DNA of 64,000 nucleotides from Mauremys mutica (Eukaryota > Chordata > Testudines > Geoemydidae), in NCBI RefSeq assembly GCF_020497125.1, contig NC_059081.1, forward strand, positions 62,516,768-62,580,767. Reading direction: 5' to 3'. Position numbers and translations under genes: made by a program. Positions 9,847-21,956 of the stretch are shown piece after piece. The notes below the pieces were generated by a model. That model did not search any database, was not told the DNA's origin, and was given only the letters and a program-made list of their open reading frames with translations. Every line of letters begins with the position of its first letter. Positions within the stretch are counted from its first letter, which is position 1.

Positions 9847-10400
9847 AACTCTATCCGCAAAGGGAGGAGACGCAGTGTGATCCAGCAGCCAGGATGTTGG
9901 ACTGGGTACTCAGGGAGAGTGGTTCTGCTCCTGGCTTTCCCATTAAGCTCCTTGTTTACACCATGATTTAATGTGGCCAGGGGCGCAGAACAAATCACTT
10001 CAGAAGTTGTGTTTGCAGTATTACCTTACTTGTTCAAACCCTCAGTTGTGTGATACTAGTAAATTCCATTAGGATTTCTCTTCCTTCATAGGATAATAGT
10101 ATAAATATGATGCTTTCAGCAGTATGTTTTAGATGCTTCTGTGTTTTTTAAGTTACTTAGTGACTGATAAAGGTCATTAAGCAAGACTTTTCTCAGAAAA
10201 ATGCTCTGGTATTTGCATTTTTGTTCTTTAGCTGAAATAGACAAGAGAATGGTTCCTGCTGCCAGAACAGAGTGAATGCTAAAGATGAGATGAAACCAAA
10301 GCTAAATGAAAGGCAGGCGGTTGTGGATTGACTCTCTGGGGAAAAAAAAAGTTGCAATTATTTTATATTAAGGGAAATAATGGGTATAATTGGAGATAAG
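9847..10400. other. Unique sequence, nothing recognised
   Basis: No supported feature. A short poly(A) run lies at 10341-10349. Confidence 0.45.
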
Positions 10401-10567
10401 TATCTCCTAGAACTGGAAGGGACCTTGAAAGGTCATTTAGTCCAGCCCCCTGCCTTCACTAGCAGGACCAAGTACTGATTTTTGCCCCAGATCCCTAAGT
10501 GGCCCCTTCAAGGATTGAACTCACAACCCTGGGTTTAGCAGGCAAACCACAGAGCTATCCCTCCCCT
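10401..10567 (-). mobile_element. tRNA-derived SINE (turtle polIII/SINE type)
   Basis: The minus strand starts with a tRNA-like head: box A region GATAGCTCTG and box B region GGTTGTGAGTTCAATCC. It ends in the CR1-like tail (GGTCCCTTCCAGTTC). Part of the tRNA-like region between the boxes is shortened compared with the copies at 34.4 and 47.0 kb. Confidence 0.8.
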
Positions 10568-11065
10568 CAAGACACATGGCAATAATTCTGCCAAAGTTTA
10601 ATGTCACTAGTACCCCAAAATGGAGATGTGATTTCATTATTGCTAAATTGTTTTTCTAATGGATCTGAGGGGAGTTTTTAAATCCTGAAAGTATTGAGCA
10701 AGTTATAGTGTTGGGAATTTCACTGGCAAGGAAGGAGGAGGCGTGATTGTTATTATTTATTGAGCATGAATGTATTGAGTATGGATTTACACCTATGCAA
10801 CAGATATCAGAACTTGGCTCAAGGTCCTTGCACCGTGGAGATGACATCCAGCATTTAAGGTGACCTCCGATCATTTTCACCTCCAGTTTCTATGGCTGGG
10901 ATCAAGTATTATCTCTTTAGATACCAGGTCCAGTGCTTGCATCTCACAAGAGTGTTGCCGTATTAAAAGACTCTCCAACCTGCTTTTGAAAACCGTTAAT
11001 AATGGAGATTCATTTATTGCCCCAAGAGTTCAATGAGACGCGACGGATTTGGTTTGGAGGGGTTC
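10568..11065. other. Unique sequence, nothing recognised
   Basis: No supported feature between the SINE and the CR1 element. Confidence 0.45.
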
Positions 11066-13145
11066 ATAGAATCATAGAATCTCAGGGTTGGAAGGGACCT
11101 CAGGAGGTCATCTAGTCCAACCCCCTGCTCAAAGCAGGACCAAACCCAACTAAATCATCCCAGCCAAGGCTTTGTCAAGCCTGACCTTAAAAACCTCTAA
11201 GGAAGGAGATTCCACCACCTCCCTAGGTAACCCATTCCAGTTCTTCACCACCCTACTAGTGAAAAAGTTTTTCCTAATGTCCAACCTAAACCTCCCCCTC
11301 TGCAACTTGAGACCATTACTCCTTGTTCTGTCATCTTCTACCACTGAGAACAGTCTATATCCATCCTCTTTGGAACCCCCTTTCAGGTAGTTGAAAGCAG
11401 CTATCAAATCCCCGCTCATTCTTCTCTTCTGCAGACTAAACAATCCCAGTTCCCTCAGCCTCTCCTCATAAGTCATGTGCTCCAGCCCCCTAATCATTTT
11501 TGTTGCCCTCCGCTGGACTCTCTCCAATTTATCCACATCCTTCTTGTAGTGTGGGGCCCAAAACTGGACACAGTACTTCAAATGAGGCCTCACCAGTGCT
11601 GAGTAGCGGGGAATGATCATATCCCTCGATCTGCTGGAAATGCCCCTACTTATACAACCCAAAATGCCATTAGCCTTCTTGGCAACAAGGGCACACTGTT
11701 GACTCATATTCAGCTTTTCGTCCACCGTAACCCCTAGGTCCTTTTCTGCAGAACTGCTGCCCAGCCATTCGGTCCCTAGTCTGTAGCAGTGCATGGGATT
11801 CTTCCGTCCTAAGTGCAGGACTCTGCACTTGTCCTTGTTGAACCTCATCATATTTCTTTTGGCCCAATCCTCTAATTTGTCTAGGTCCCTCTGTATCCTA
11901 TCCCTACCCTCCAGCGTATCAACCACTCCTCCCAGTTTAGTGTCATCTGCAAACTTGCTAAGGGTGCAGTCCACACCATCCTCCAGATCGTTAATGAAGA
12001 TATTGAACAAAACTGACCCCAGCACCGACCCTTGGGGCACTCCACTTGATACCGGCTGCCAACTAGACATGGAACCATTGATCACTACCCGTTGAGCCCG
12101 ACCATCTAGCCAGTTTTCTATCCACCTTACCATCCATTCATCCAGCCCATACTTCTTTAACTTGCTGGCAAGAATACTGTGGGAGACTGTATCAAAAGCT
12201 TTGCTAAAGTCCAGAAATAGCACATCCACTGCTTTCCCCTCATCCACAGAGCCGGTTATCTCATCATAGAAGGCAATTAGGTTAGTCAGGCATGACTTGC
12301 CCTTGGTGAATCCATGCTGACTGTTCCTGATCACTTTCCCCTCCTTTAAGTGGTTCAGGATTGATTCCTTGAGGACCTGTTCCATGATTTTTCCAGGGAC
12401 TGAGGTGAGACTGACTGGCCTGTAGTTCCCTGGATCTTCCTTCTTCCCTTTTTTAAAGATGGGCACTACATTAGCTTTTTTCCAGTCGTCCGGGACCTCC
12501 CCCGATTGCCATGATTTTTCAAAGATAATGGCCAATGGCTCTGCAATCTCATTGGCCAACTCCTTTAGCACCCTCGGATGCAGCGCATCTGGCCCCATGG
12601 ACTTGTGCTCATCCAGCTTTCCTAAATAGTCCTGAACTACTTCTTTCTCCACAGAGAGCTGGTCACCTCCTCCCCACACCGTGCTGCAGAGTGCAGCTGT
12701 CTGGGAGCTGACCTTGTCTGTGAAGACAGAGGCAAAAAAAGCATTGAGTACACTAGCTTTCTCCACATCCTCCGTCACTAGGTTCCCTCCCTCATTCAGC
12801 AAGGGGCCCACACTTTCCTTGACTTTCTTCCTGTTGCTAACATACCTAAAGAAACCCTTCTTGTTACTCCTAACATCTCCAGCTAGCTGCAACTCCAAGT
12901 GTGATTTGGCCTTCCTAATTTCACACCTGCATGCCTGAGCAATACTTTTATACTCCTCCCTGGTTATTTGTCCAGTCTTCCACTTCTTGTAAGCTGTTTT
13001 TTTATGTTTAAGACAAGCAAGGATTTCACTGTTAAGCCAAGCTGGTTGCCTGCCATATTTACTTTTCTTCTTACACATCGGGATGGTTTGTTCCTGCAAC
13101 CTCAATAAGGTTTCTTTAAAATACAGCCAGTGTGACTCTTCTGTT
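11066..13145 (-). mobile_element. CR1 LINE, 5'-truncated, young
   Basis: This is the 3' 2.1 kb of a CR1 element on the minus strand. The 3' end carries the CR1 terminal octamer repeat (ATTCTATG twice, 11067-11083). The 5' end is cut at about 13145, in the linker between endonuclease and RT, so endonuclease and ORF1 are missing. The remaining coding sequence has no frameshift or stop, indicating a recent insertion. 5' truncation is normal for target-primed reverse transcription. Confidence 0.92.
11150..13141 (-). CDS. CR1 ORF2 reverse transcriptase, N-terminally truncated, open frame
   Basis: A 651-codon open frame (11150-13105 from its first ATG) continues open upstream to about 13141. It encodes the CR1 reverse transcriptase, which copies element RNA at a nicked target site. 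RT landmarks by residue from the ATG are motif [10 protein letters not shown] (about 297-305), motif [12 protein letters not shown] (353-363) and catalytic FADDT (385-389). The RT thumb and the C-terminal CR1 region follow, ending shortly before the 3' UTR. The endonuclease (normally several hundred residues before this) is absent, so no autonomous element can be made. There is no host promoter in view. The frame is intact because the copy is young, not because of evident selection. Confidence 0.9.
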   Translation of the reverse strand, partial: EESHWLYFKETLLRLQEQTIPMCKKKSKYGRQPAWLNSEILACLKHKKTAYKKWKTGQITREEYKSIAQACRCEIRKAKSHLELQLAGDVRSNKKGFFRYVSNRKKVKESVGPLLNEGGNLVTEDVEKASVLNAFFASVFTDKVSSQTAALCSTVWGGGDQLSVEKEVVQDYLGKLDEHKSMGPDALHPRVLKELANEIAEPLAIIFEKSWQSGEVPDDWKKANVVPIFKKGKKEDPGNYRPVSLTSVPGKIMEQVLKESILNHLKEGKVIRNSQHGFTKGKSCLTNLIAFYDEITGSVDEGKAVDVLFLDFSKAFDTVSHSILASKLKKYGLDEWMVRWIENWLDGRAQRVVINGSMSSWQPVSSGVPQGSVLGSVLFNIFINDLEDGVDCTLSKFADDTKLGGVVDTLEGRDRIQRDLDKLEDWAKRNMMRFNKDKCRVLHLGRKNPMHCYRLGTEWLGSSSAEKDLGVTVDEKLNMSQQCALVAKKANGILGCISRGISSRSRDMIIPRYSALVRPHLKYCVQFWAPHYKKDVDKLERVQRRATKMIRGLEHMTYEERLRELGLFSLQKRRMSGDLIAAFNYLKGGSKEDGYRLFSVVEDDRTRSNGLKLQRGRFRLDIRKNFFTSRVVKNWNGLPREVVESPSLEVFKVRLDKALAGMI

Positions 13146-14084
13146 TCAGTTCACATAGGTTTTGTAACCTCATGATCCACATTTGAACTTGTTGATTCAC
13201 TTAGGCTCGCATAGATTTGTATCCCCTGATTTCACCCCATGATTCAAGTTGGAATAAATCCTAAATTTTACAAGCAAAGCAAACTAGATTGCTGAGTTTT
13301 GTCTGGTTTCCTGCAGAAAAAGTACCTAGGTTGGCTGGGAACTGTCTCCCATGAATTGGTCGAAGTTTCATTTTTGTAGCAAAACCTGAAACAAGGAGAG
13401 AGATGTTTCCCGGTTTGTTGTCCGAGGATAATACAGCTCTGTTGCCCCCAGTGCAGTTCTTAATTGTCAGGTCACCTTTGCTGTTAAGACATTTTCCTAA
13501 TGTCTAATCCTAATTTCTTCCATTTTAAATTATAGGCCACCAATCTAAATTTTACTATTCTTGGTTAGTATGATTAAAACTTTTCTCGCAGTTCTGTGGT
13601 CAGCTGGCAGAATACTGTCTAAATATCTAAATACTCTAGTATTATTCTGGATATCTTGCTTTAACAATTACTCCTCATTTGCACTGAACCAGTAGTTGTT
13701 GAATCCATTTAATCTCGAATCCAAGATACTTCAACATTTCTGTGTTCCCTGCAGCAAGGAAAAGTTTCTCCTTCCTCCAGCCTTTGCCCTCACCAATTCA
13801 TCTTTGAAAGACCAGGAGGAAGGAAGGAAAATACACACATTTTGTAGTTGAAGTGAAATAAAGAGGTTTTAGTAGCCATGAAGAGGCTTTAAAGATATAG
13901 AGGGAAAAATGTAATAAGGCCTTGAAAATAATATGCTGAAAAGTTAGAAGCAATGTGGCATCTAGCAAAATAAGTTTTGGGAAGATACTGTGCTTGGAAT
14001 ATGGCTTAACTGGGAGAACTGGACCTGAAAGGTAACTCACGAACCATTGAAAATGTGCGAGTTGCGTAAAGTCAGTTGTTCTCA
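13146..14084. other. Unique AT-rich sequence, nothing recognised
   Basis: No supported feature in about 0.9 kb. Confidence 0.45.
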
Positions 14085-14389
14085 TGGGAAATTTTAAAAA
14101 ATAATTGTTGTTTAGAAATTTCTCACCATTTTTTTCAGCTTTTCATTGAAAAATCAAAAAGTAAAATAATTTTGGCTTGCCGCAAAACAAAAGAAGTTTT
14201 CACAAATCAAATGTGAAACATTTTTACTCAAGTTCAAATTGAAAACAAAAATATTTACCCCCAAAACAAAATATATTCCTGAAAAATGTGTTTCTATTTC
14301 TTTTTTTGCTAGGAAATCACAACATTCTGAAAAAAAAATTTATGGTTTGAAAAAACATTTTGCACATAAAATAAAATTCAGCCAGCTCT
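14085..14389. repeat. AT-rich foldback repeat, copy B
   Basis: Rich in GAAAAATTT-like blocks and ending CCAGCTCT, as in copy A. The left edge is uncertain. Confidence 0.45.
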
Positions 14390-14714
14390 ACTACTTTGCT
14401 CAAAGTAACAGAATTACTGCATTCAAATGAAACCATTAGCAAGACTCGAGTTAGGCATAAAGTAGTTACATAATCCAAAACTGATTAGGATGTTGGAATA
14501 AATACTCCTATTTTTTTGCCATGGGCCATTTCATGCCCAATTTTGCTCCAATCCTCCGAATCTACAACACCTCCAAGGAGCTGGGAAGCCTCCAGACCCC
14601 CTTTGAAACAGTAGCAATGTCGACTAGTTGGGAAGAATGCCACCTACTGAAGTTCCACTAACATTTGCTGCTGGCAGCCACCTTTCTTTTCCTGGGATGA
14701 TCTCCTATCGAAGC
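14390..14714. other. Unique sequence, nothing recognised
   Basis: No supported feature. Confidence 0.4.
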
Positions 14715-15150
14715 ACTCATGGGTGCCCACTCCGTGGGTGCTCTGGGGCTGGACCACCCATGGGGAAAAATTGTGGGTGCTCAACACCCACTGGCAGCCA
14801 AGCTCCCGCCCCAGCTCTTCTCACCTCCGCCTCTGCCTCCTTACCTGCGTGTGCCACGTCCCCACTTCTCCTCCCAGCACTTGCTGCCACCAAACAGCTG
14901 TTTCACGGCATAACAAGCTGTGGGAGGGAGGGGGAGAAGCAGGAACGTGGTGCGCTCAGGTGTGGAGGCAGGGAAGAGGCTGGGTGGGGATTTGGAGAAG
15001 GAGTCCAGTAGGGGCAGGAGGGGGCAGAGTTGGGGCGGGGACTTTGGGGAAGGGGTTGGAATGGGGGTGGGGGTGGGAGTGGAGTCGAGGTGGGGCCAGG
15101 GGTGAAGGGGGGTTGAGCACCCACTGGCACCAGGAGAATTTGGGGCCTAT
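14715..15150. repeat. GC-rich dispersed repeat with inverted ends
   Basis: The left end has GTGCCCACTCCGTGGGTGCTC. The right end has GAGCACCCACTGGCACC, which is inverted relative to the left. The interior is C-rich on the left and G-rich on the right. The overlapping open frames here are Pro/Gly/Ser-rich artefacts of composition. It looks like a non-autonomous DNA transposon, but I see no clear target duplication. Confidence 0.45.
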
Positions 15151-16439
15151 GGAAGCACTTGTGTGGCCTTTGAAATCTTGTAGGATTGGAATGCACATTT
15201 ATACTTGATCTACAAATTCTATAGCCAGCAACACAGAAACCAGGCTTTTCAGTCTGCAGTTCTACTTGTGTTTTGTGCTCTCTCCGCAGTTAAAATCTTT
15301 TGACTACTTTGCCTCTTGATTTTGCTTTCACTCCTGTTCCCTTTATTTGTCAGGGTGGGAAGTGCAGGCATAGAAACTGTCAATCGTGGCCAGGCCAAAT
15401 ATTTCCATTGTTTATTGCTGCCACAAACTTGCCTTTGGATCTGCCTCTGCAGCTCAGCCTTCTGCAGGATCGGGGAAATAAGCCACACCCAACCTACTGG
15501 ATTGCATCTTCTCACCACATAGCTGCAGATAGAGGCCTTGATAAAAACACTTCAATTAGACTGGGGCTTAATACTGACAAAGCATGCTTCTCTAATGGCC
15601 TGATCTATGGAGGGTTAAGTAGTTAGCATTCATATAGCGAGGCTTGGAAGAATTAGATTTTTATTGGTAAACACTGATTTCACTATACACACACAAACCG
15701 ACGAAAAAATATTTGCATTGATGCTAATCAACATTTACAGAGCGGCAAAGGAAGGAAAATGCTGCTGCTTGGGAACTTATTAGTTTGATTTAAGGAGATT
15801 TATTTTGTCAACATCGCAAGCCAAAATATACCATTTGTGTTTTAGCCGTTATAAAGCTTTAACTTTTTGAATCTCAGTGCTGTTGAAATAATTGTTTGAG
15901 CTCCCTGTTGGCTGCCTGCGAAAATTTCCCGCAACTGTGAAAATATAAATGGAAAAAAATGCCTAAAACCCATCATTTTGTGTAACGGTGAAAACTGATG
16001 GCTTCTCGAGGTCCCTTTCAGCCCCATGTCATCGCTCACAGAAACCATACGTGGTGTCACTGTTTGGCCGATCAGTCTATTGTGGCTATACTGTCCTATT
16101 TTCCATTCATGGCTTATGAACTGCACAGTCCCTAGATGTGTGTGTGTAATATGGGAGATCATTAGGCAAACTTCGTTTTTGGAGAGTTTGTATCGTGCTT
16201 ATTCTGGCTGTTTGGAGGCATTTGATATATTTTGCCTGGACACAGCTGAAGCAGCAAATAGTAGCACATGACTTTTGAGTCTCTGTGGAGTTGATTGAAT
16301 ATCACTAGTTTCTCATTCATAGTGGTTATATTTCTTACCCAGTCAGTAGAGTTCTCATTTTAACACTGTTACTCGTACTAGGCCTGTCGGCAGGGGATCT
16401 AGGTGTTCGCTGGCTGAATCCAAACATCCAGCAAAACAG
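15151..16439. other. Unique sequence, nothing recognised
   Basis: Several overlapping short frames at 15.25-15.6 kb and 15.84-16.27 kb lack any family signature. Confidence 0.45.
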
Positions 16440-16745
16440 TTTAGTTTCAAACCAAACTGAATTTTTTGGCCTTTTTGTGCCAAAATGAATAACTGAAAAA
16501 AAAATTCCCCTTAAGGTTTGATTTGACCTGAAACAAAGTTTTTTTTTTTCATTTTGATATATTTTTGGGTGGTTTTTACTTTTTTTTAATTGAACGGGTC
16601 TAGCTCAATTTCTAAACAAATGAAAAATTGCAACATTTCATTTAGAAAATATCAGAACAAACCATTTAGACTTCGATTCCCCCCCCCCATTTTAATTCAG
16701 TGGAAATGATTCACCAAATACAATCCAGATTTGCGAATAGTTTGT
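16440..16745. repeat. AT-rich foldback repeat, copy C (weak)
   Basis: Similar composition to copies A and B, with AAATTTTT and TTTCATTT blocks. The terminal motifs are poorly preserved. Confidence 0.3.
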
Positions 16746-17348
16746 TGCCCTGAAACTGCAGTTCTTGACACATTTCCTATTTGACTGAACAATGTTGCCC
16801 AGCTGTAACTATGACCCTCTGTCTTCAGCAGGAGGAGAGGGACCTGAGCCATTTCTGCTCAGCCTCATCTATCCGTGCAAACTTTTGGAGGCAGGACAGC
16901 AGCATTTCATGCTCAATGGCATCCTATCCTCAGAGAGACCCAGAAGAATCATTATGGACAAGTCCATAGGCAAGAGGAGGTCATCTGTCTAGTGCTGTCT
17001 CTGTACCGTGGCCTGAACTCTGACTGAGAGCAATCTAGGATATCGGCAGTTGACTGGTGAAGAGATAATGGAGTTTTGCTTCCCTTAGTCCTTTCTTAAT
17101 AAAATACAGATAAAGCAACTCTCATTGTTCTTCTTAAATACCCCCCCCCCACAAAACTCTCCTCTGCCATAATTGCCTACAAAAAACTTGACAGTTAGTC
17201 AGCAGTGACCAATGTTATGGTGCCAGCCAATGTTGTCTCGTTGTTTTCTTGTGCTCTGCGTGTCTGTTGTATCCACCTGCTGTCTCTTCTCTAGTATTTA
17301 AATAGTACCTGCCCCCAGGAGCTAACAATCTTTTTGTTCTGTGTTGGT
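16746..17348. other. Unique sequence, nothing recognised
   Basis: No supported feature. A run of C lies at about 17143-17151. Confidence 0.4.
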
Positions 17349-17581
17349 CAGGGCCGGCTCTAGCCACCAGCACAGCAAGCAGGTGCTTGGGGAAGCCAGC
17401 AGAAAGGGGCAGCACATCCGGTTCTTCAGTGGCAATTCGGCGGCGGGTCCCTCAGTCTCGGAGAGAAGAACCTGCCGCCAAAGGATGAAGCAGCGGTGGT
17501 AGAACTCCCATCGAAGTGCCGCCAATCGTGGCTTTTTTTCCCCCCCTGCTTGGGGTGGCAAAAACGCTGGAGCCGTCCCTG
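17349..17581. mobile_element. hAT MITE, 233 bp
   Basis: The ends are CAGGGCCGGCTC and, on the other strand, CAGGGACGGCTCCAGCG. A perfect 8-bp duplication GTGTTGGT flanks it (17341-17348, 17582-17589). Non-coding. Confidence 0.88.
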
Positions 17582-17625
17582 GTGTTGGTACAGTGCCTAC
17601 TGCAATGAAGGCCTGATCTGTGAAT

Positions 17626-18025
17626 GGAGCTAGGTAAAATTTTGTGGAAGAATTTTTTTTTTTTCCCCCACTGAAAAGATTTGGGTTGACCAAACTATTT
17701 TGTGAACTCATGCTGAATTTGCCAAATTGTTTTGGTCAAATCAGAAAGTTAGTTTAGTTTTTACTTTTTTTTGCTTTTACATTCAAATATTACCTCAAAA
17801 AAATTTACAAAAAATTGAAAAGGTAAAAAAAAAAAAATCCTCACAAATGAAACGACATATTTTGTTTTGAATGAATGTTTTGTTCAACCCGAATGATTAT
17901 TTAAAATTATTTGGCTTCATTGAAAAAATTGGGAAAAAAATCATGTTGAATTGATGCAAAGCAATTATTGAAAAATATTTTGGGTTGGGCCACTGAACTG
18001 AACAATAGGTTATTCCCATAGCTGT
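17626..18025. repeat. AT-rich foldback repeat, copy D
   Basis: Begins GGAGCTAGGT and continues with AAAATTTT/GAATTTTTT-rich sequence, with TAGCTGTAG near its right end. Confidence 0.4.
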
Positions 18026-19389
18026 AGCCCGGAGGTGCTACTTAATTACAAAAATAAATACTCATTATTACTGTGGGACTGTGGGGAAAATACCATAACG
18101 CTGGAAAAGCATTTCACTTATTAAATAGTGACCCAGGGAGTGCACAGAATACACACTAATGATCAAAATCTCCATTCTAACCATGTTGCATTCTCCCACT
18201 TAATTTTTACCTCATTTTAATCAGAGTTCTGAACCGAGCTCAAAGCTACATGCAAACCAATCTCCAGAGCAGACCTAGCGTAGTAGCAGAATAATGAGGC
18301 TACGCTAGACTACTTTTCTTCCTCTCTTTGTTTATAGGTCAAAACATACTTTTCAGCTGCAGCAAGATCTTTCAAGCTTTCATCCATCAGTAATAGCCAT
18401 TCTAAGCTCTTTTTTACTTTGTTATTCTGGCTTTTCATTATTGCAGTGTAAAGTATATATCGGTCTGCTGGATGCTACTCCACTGATGGTTGTGCTGTGC
18501 TTTGATTAGGCAGCCCTGCCACTCCCAGATTTGCCAAAAAGCCTCATCTGAAAGAGAAGTTTGATTTCATTTCCCCCACAGTAACACCAATAAATACCAA
18601 GCTTACTTGTGCAGAAACCTGGTGCTGTCTATGGAACCACAGGGGGAGACTTCCTGTCCTGGGGTCAGTCCTGATCTACCCCTTCACCTCTGTGTAGAAT
18701 TTGAACCATTTAATCCTTCTGTGTGTGTGGGGGGGGGAACCACGCTGCTGGGGGGTCATCAACGCTCCCTGGGCATGGCAGAGGGATTGTCCTTCAGGGG
18801 CTCAGGCAAGGGGGATTTTTGCCAGGTGTTGGGTGGAGGCATAGCCAGGATGGGTCCAGTGGCCCCAAACCGTACAGTGTAGGGTTTATAGTGATTTGCC
18901 CATGGGATGCAGTCAGGGCAATAGAGTTACTGTATGGGTTGTCTGTGATGAGAAGGGGAGGATTCCATCCTTCTAGATGCACGTAGGCAATTTGCAGGTC
19001 ATCTTTAATACCAGCTCTTATCTGGCTCTCATTGATGTGAGTGGGAGTAGAACCAGACCTGAAAGGTGAGCAAGTGGCCAATGATCATTAGCCTGCATGG
19101 GGTATAAGCACAGGCTGGGTGGAAGCTGGGAGTTGATCAGGACCACTAGAGTGACAAAGACACGCCCCGTGCCTCCCCCACCCCGAAATCCCCCTAATTC
19201 ATGCTAAGGAGAAGAGATCTAGAAGGGCCCTCCCTACCAGTCCCATATCAATGGTGGGTGCTGGCCCATGCTATGTTAAAAAAAATGTCCCTTGGCAATG
19301 TATTTTTTCCATATGCTGTGGGCACCTGGCTAGACATGGGGCAAAAAAGTTGGGCTAGAGGTAGTTGGGTAGGTACAATCTGTGCTGGT
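18026..19389. other. Unique sequence, nothing recognised
   Basis: A G-run lies at 18729-18737. Frames at 18.6-19.1 kb overlap each other on both strands and carry no signature. Confidence 0.4.
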
Positions 19390-19565
19390 CAGGACGCGGA
19401 GCGAATCATGGACTGACACCTCCTTGTGGTGCGAAGGAGGCGGGTCAGCATGCTCTGCTGTGTCCTTGTGTGGGTTGGTTACTCTAGAAGGACTGAGCAA
19501 TACATGAACTCTAGAGGGAGTTTCGGCTTTCCCCGCAGAAACAAGAAGGCTGATGATGATAAGTT
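19390..19565 (+). mobile_element. Possible LINE 3' end with GAT-rich tail
   Basis: A stretch resembling the 3' end of an RTE-type LINE (in-frame CGGAGCGAATCATGGACTGA, then GTGGTGCGAAGGAGGCGG) is followed by a short (GAT)n-like tail at about 19550-19560. The identification is tentative. Confidence 0.3.
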
Positions 19566-19570
19566 ATAAA

Positions 19571-20794
19571 AGTTAAATATTCTAAGCGAGGGAGAAAACT
19601 TCAGATGGATGGACTGGAAAGTAAATAAAAATGATGCCAAGTGTCTGACAGTAAATGAAGCAGATTGTAACTATTCTCGCTTACTTCTCCATGACACTAT
19701 GGATTCAGATTGGAAACTGTCGTGTCCCCACAGTCTGATGTGAAATCCAATACCGATTTGACACAACCAGGTCAAATCCTTCACTTTCTACATTTGTAAA
19801 TGTCAGGCCGTGTCCTATTGCAAAGTTCCATTTTGTGCTGTTAAACAACCCACGTGAAAAGTAATTTATTATTCAATTAATGTCAGCCTCTGCAATATGA
19901 CTGAGGGGCTGGGTTTTCTTGGCAATGGCATGTCATGGGCCTTGATCCCTGGAAAGACTATTCCAGTTCTATTCAAAATATATCAAGTGTTGACTGATCT
20001 ATTGATTGTGTATTAATTATATTGGTCAATTAGAAATCCCAGTTAAGACTCTGTGGGCTGGCAGAGTCCTGCCTTGTGATCAGACCCAGAAATATTAGTT
20101 TTATTACGATGATGAGGACGCCAATGTGTATGAAAAAGACAGATATATAAAAAAGAAAGCTAGTCTAAAACAAGCTTCTGAACATCCATATGCTCACACC
20201 ATCCCTTGCAGACCAACCCAAAGTCATAATCATCATCACCACCACCAGTGTTCATCATCATCCTGGCATCTCCCTAGGCACGCAGGACAGGATACTGCTT
20301 CTATAATGTGTTACGTTAATGCTCACTATGCCTAACGCAAGAGCTGAATTACGCCAGGTGGGCCCAATTGGTTAATTAGGCTGCAAATAGAGGAGTCATG
20401 TGCTTACCTATCTTGCTGAATGTAGTAGTGCAAATGTCTAATATAGTAGATCACATGGGGTTCATTGCAGTCTGCTGTTCGATATTATGGTTGCTTAATA
20501 TCCTTATGCAATGTAATAACGAGTATAATTAAATGACAGTAATCTTATCTGAAGAATGTGTATTTCATCATAATACAACAAAAATGTCTCATTCTTGGAA
20601 GATATGTCAGAGAATGATGGAATTCTGGGCAACTGTGCCTATCTGCAAAACAAACAACTTTTTTTTGGACCGAACAGAAGATCTGGGCTCACACCCATGG
20701 ACGTGTAGATTGCTACCTACAAAGCAAACTAACAAAACATGAAAGACAAGTCTAGAGGCACATGCCTCTCTAGATCATTTTTGGTATTTGGATG
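19571..20794. other. Unique sequence, nothing recognised
   Basis: A CAT/CAC-rich patch at about 20228-20262 gives a short histidine-rich frame of no significance. Confidence 0.45.
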
Positions 20795-20890
20795 ACTTGG
20801 AGAGGGGAAATGAGGTTAAATATCAAGGAAAAACTCCTTGACAGTCAGCTCTAGTAGACTGTTGAATTCTCTCTTCTGGAGGAAAAAAGT
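20795..20890 (+). mobile_element. Short CR1 fragment, plus strand
   Basis: GAGGTTAAATATCAAGGAAAA and the following AGTCAGCTCTAGTAGACTG match the end of CR1 ORF2 in plus orientation. Diverged and short. Confidence 0.4.
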
Positions 20891-21517
20891 CCCCAACCAA
20901 CCAATAGAACAAAATTGATTCTACCTTTTTCTCCCCGCAAACAAATGGGAGCATAATAGAACATTGTGACTTGCTCACTTTTCCCAGGGCTCCTTCGAAA
21001 AAGTGCACGGCTTCCTATAAGGAGGAGTAGGATTGACCAGTAGGAGACTGCCAGGAGTCATTGGCGGTCTAGTTGAATGTATGCCTCTAGTATTCCAGCG
21101 CAACCCATATATGTTTTGGGAGATGTGCCATTTGGTCTTAGCAATTGAATTACAGTGTTGAGTGCATGTGTCAAATCTCTGTTCTCTTCATTACGCCACT
21201 GCTCTGTTAGGTTGAATATATCCAAGCACTTGCATTTCCAACAGATACATCAATGAAAATGCCATTCCAGAACTGCCACACAGAGGTTATGAGCACAGCC
21301 GGTTTGTTGCATAAAGTGCCAACAGACAGAGTTCAGAAAATCAGCTTTTGTACAAGTCTAGTGACTGTAAACATATCATACTTTGCTCACTGACCACCAG
21401 TGTTCTAGATCATACTTCCTAATGATTCAAGCCTTCATGCCCATGTTTTTACTCTTTGGGGATATGTCTCTGAGGATACTATCTGGGCCTTGCACCGGTA
21501 ACCCTCAGAAAGTACAA
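20891..21517. other. Unique sequence, nothing recognised
   Basis: No supported feature. Confidence 0.4.
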
Positions 21518-21669
21518 TACAGTAACTCCTCGCTTAACATTGTAGTTATGTTCCTGAAAAATGTGACTTTAAGAGAAACGATGTTTAGCGAATCCAATTT
21601 CCCCATAAGAATTAACGTAAATGAGGGGGTTAGGTTCCAGGGAAAGTTTTGTCTGTCTGTCTCTGTGTG

Positions 21670-21710
21670 TACACACACACACACCCACACAGAGAGAGAG
21701 AGAGAGAGTA
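21670..21710. repeat. (AC)n/(AG)n microsatellite
   Basis: AC units followed by about nine AG units, inside the mariner-type element. Confidence 0.85.
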
Positions 21711-21916
21711 TGTTTTAAACAAACAATTTAATACCAGTACACAGCAATGATGATTGTGAAGCTTGGTTGAGGTGGAGGAGTCAGAGGGTGGGATATTTCC
21801 AGGGAATGCCTTACTGCTAAATGATGAACTAGCAATTGGCTGAGCTCTGAAGGGTTAACTCTCACACTTTACTGTACAAGGCAGCAGGAAAGGAGGGAGG
21901 GCAAACAGAGACACAC

Positions 21917-21918
<2 letters not shown>

Positions 21919-21955
<37 letters not shown>
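21919..21955. repeat. (TG)n/(AG)n microsatellite
   Basis: About fifteen TG units and then a short AG run, inside the mariner-type element. Confidence 0.9.

Positions 21956-21956
<1 letters not shown>

Noticed and set aside
9517..9966. 149-codon plus-strand frame
   Set aside because: It lies mainly in an AT-rich foldback repeat, and its product is low-complexity with no domain signature.
10500..10567. tRNA gene-like boxes A and B in SINEs (also near 34.6 and 47.2 kb)
   Set aside because: They are the promoter heads of SINEs. The cloverleaf is not complete, and the sequence continues into the CR1-like tail.
14723..15208. 161-codon frame with overlapping long frames on both strands
   Set aside because: All are products of a GC-rich repeat. 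Several frames are open at once on both strands, which indicates composition rather than coding.
20126..20335. Histidine-rich small frame
   Set aside because: It arises from a short CAT/CAC simple-repeat patch.
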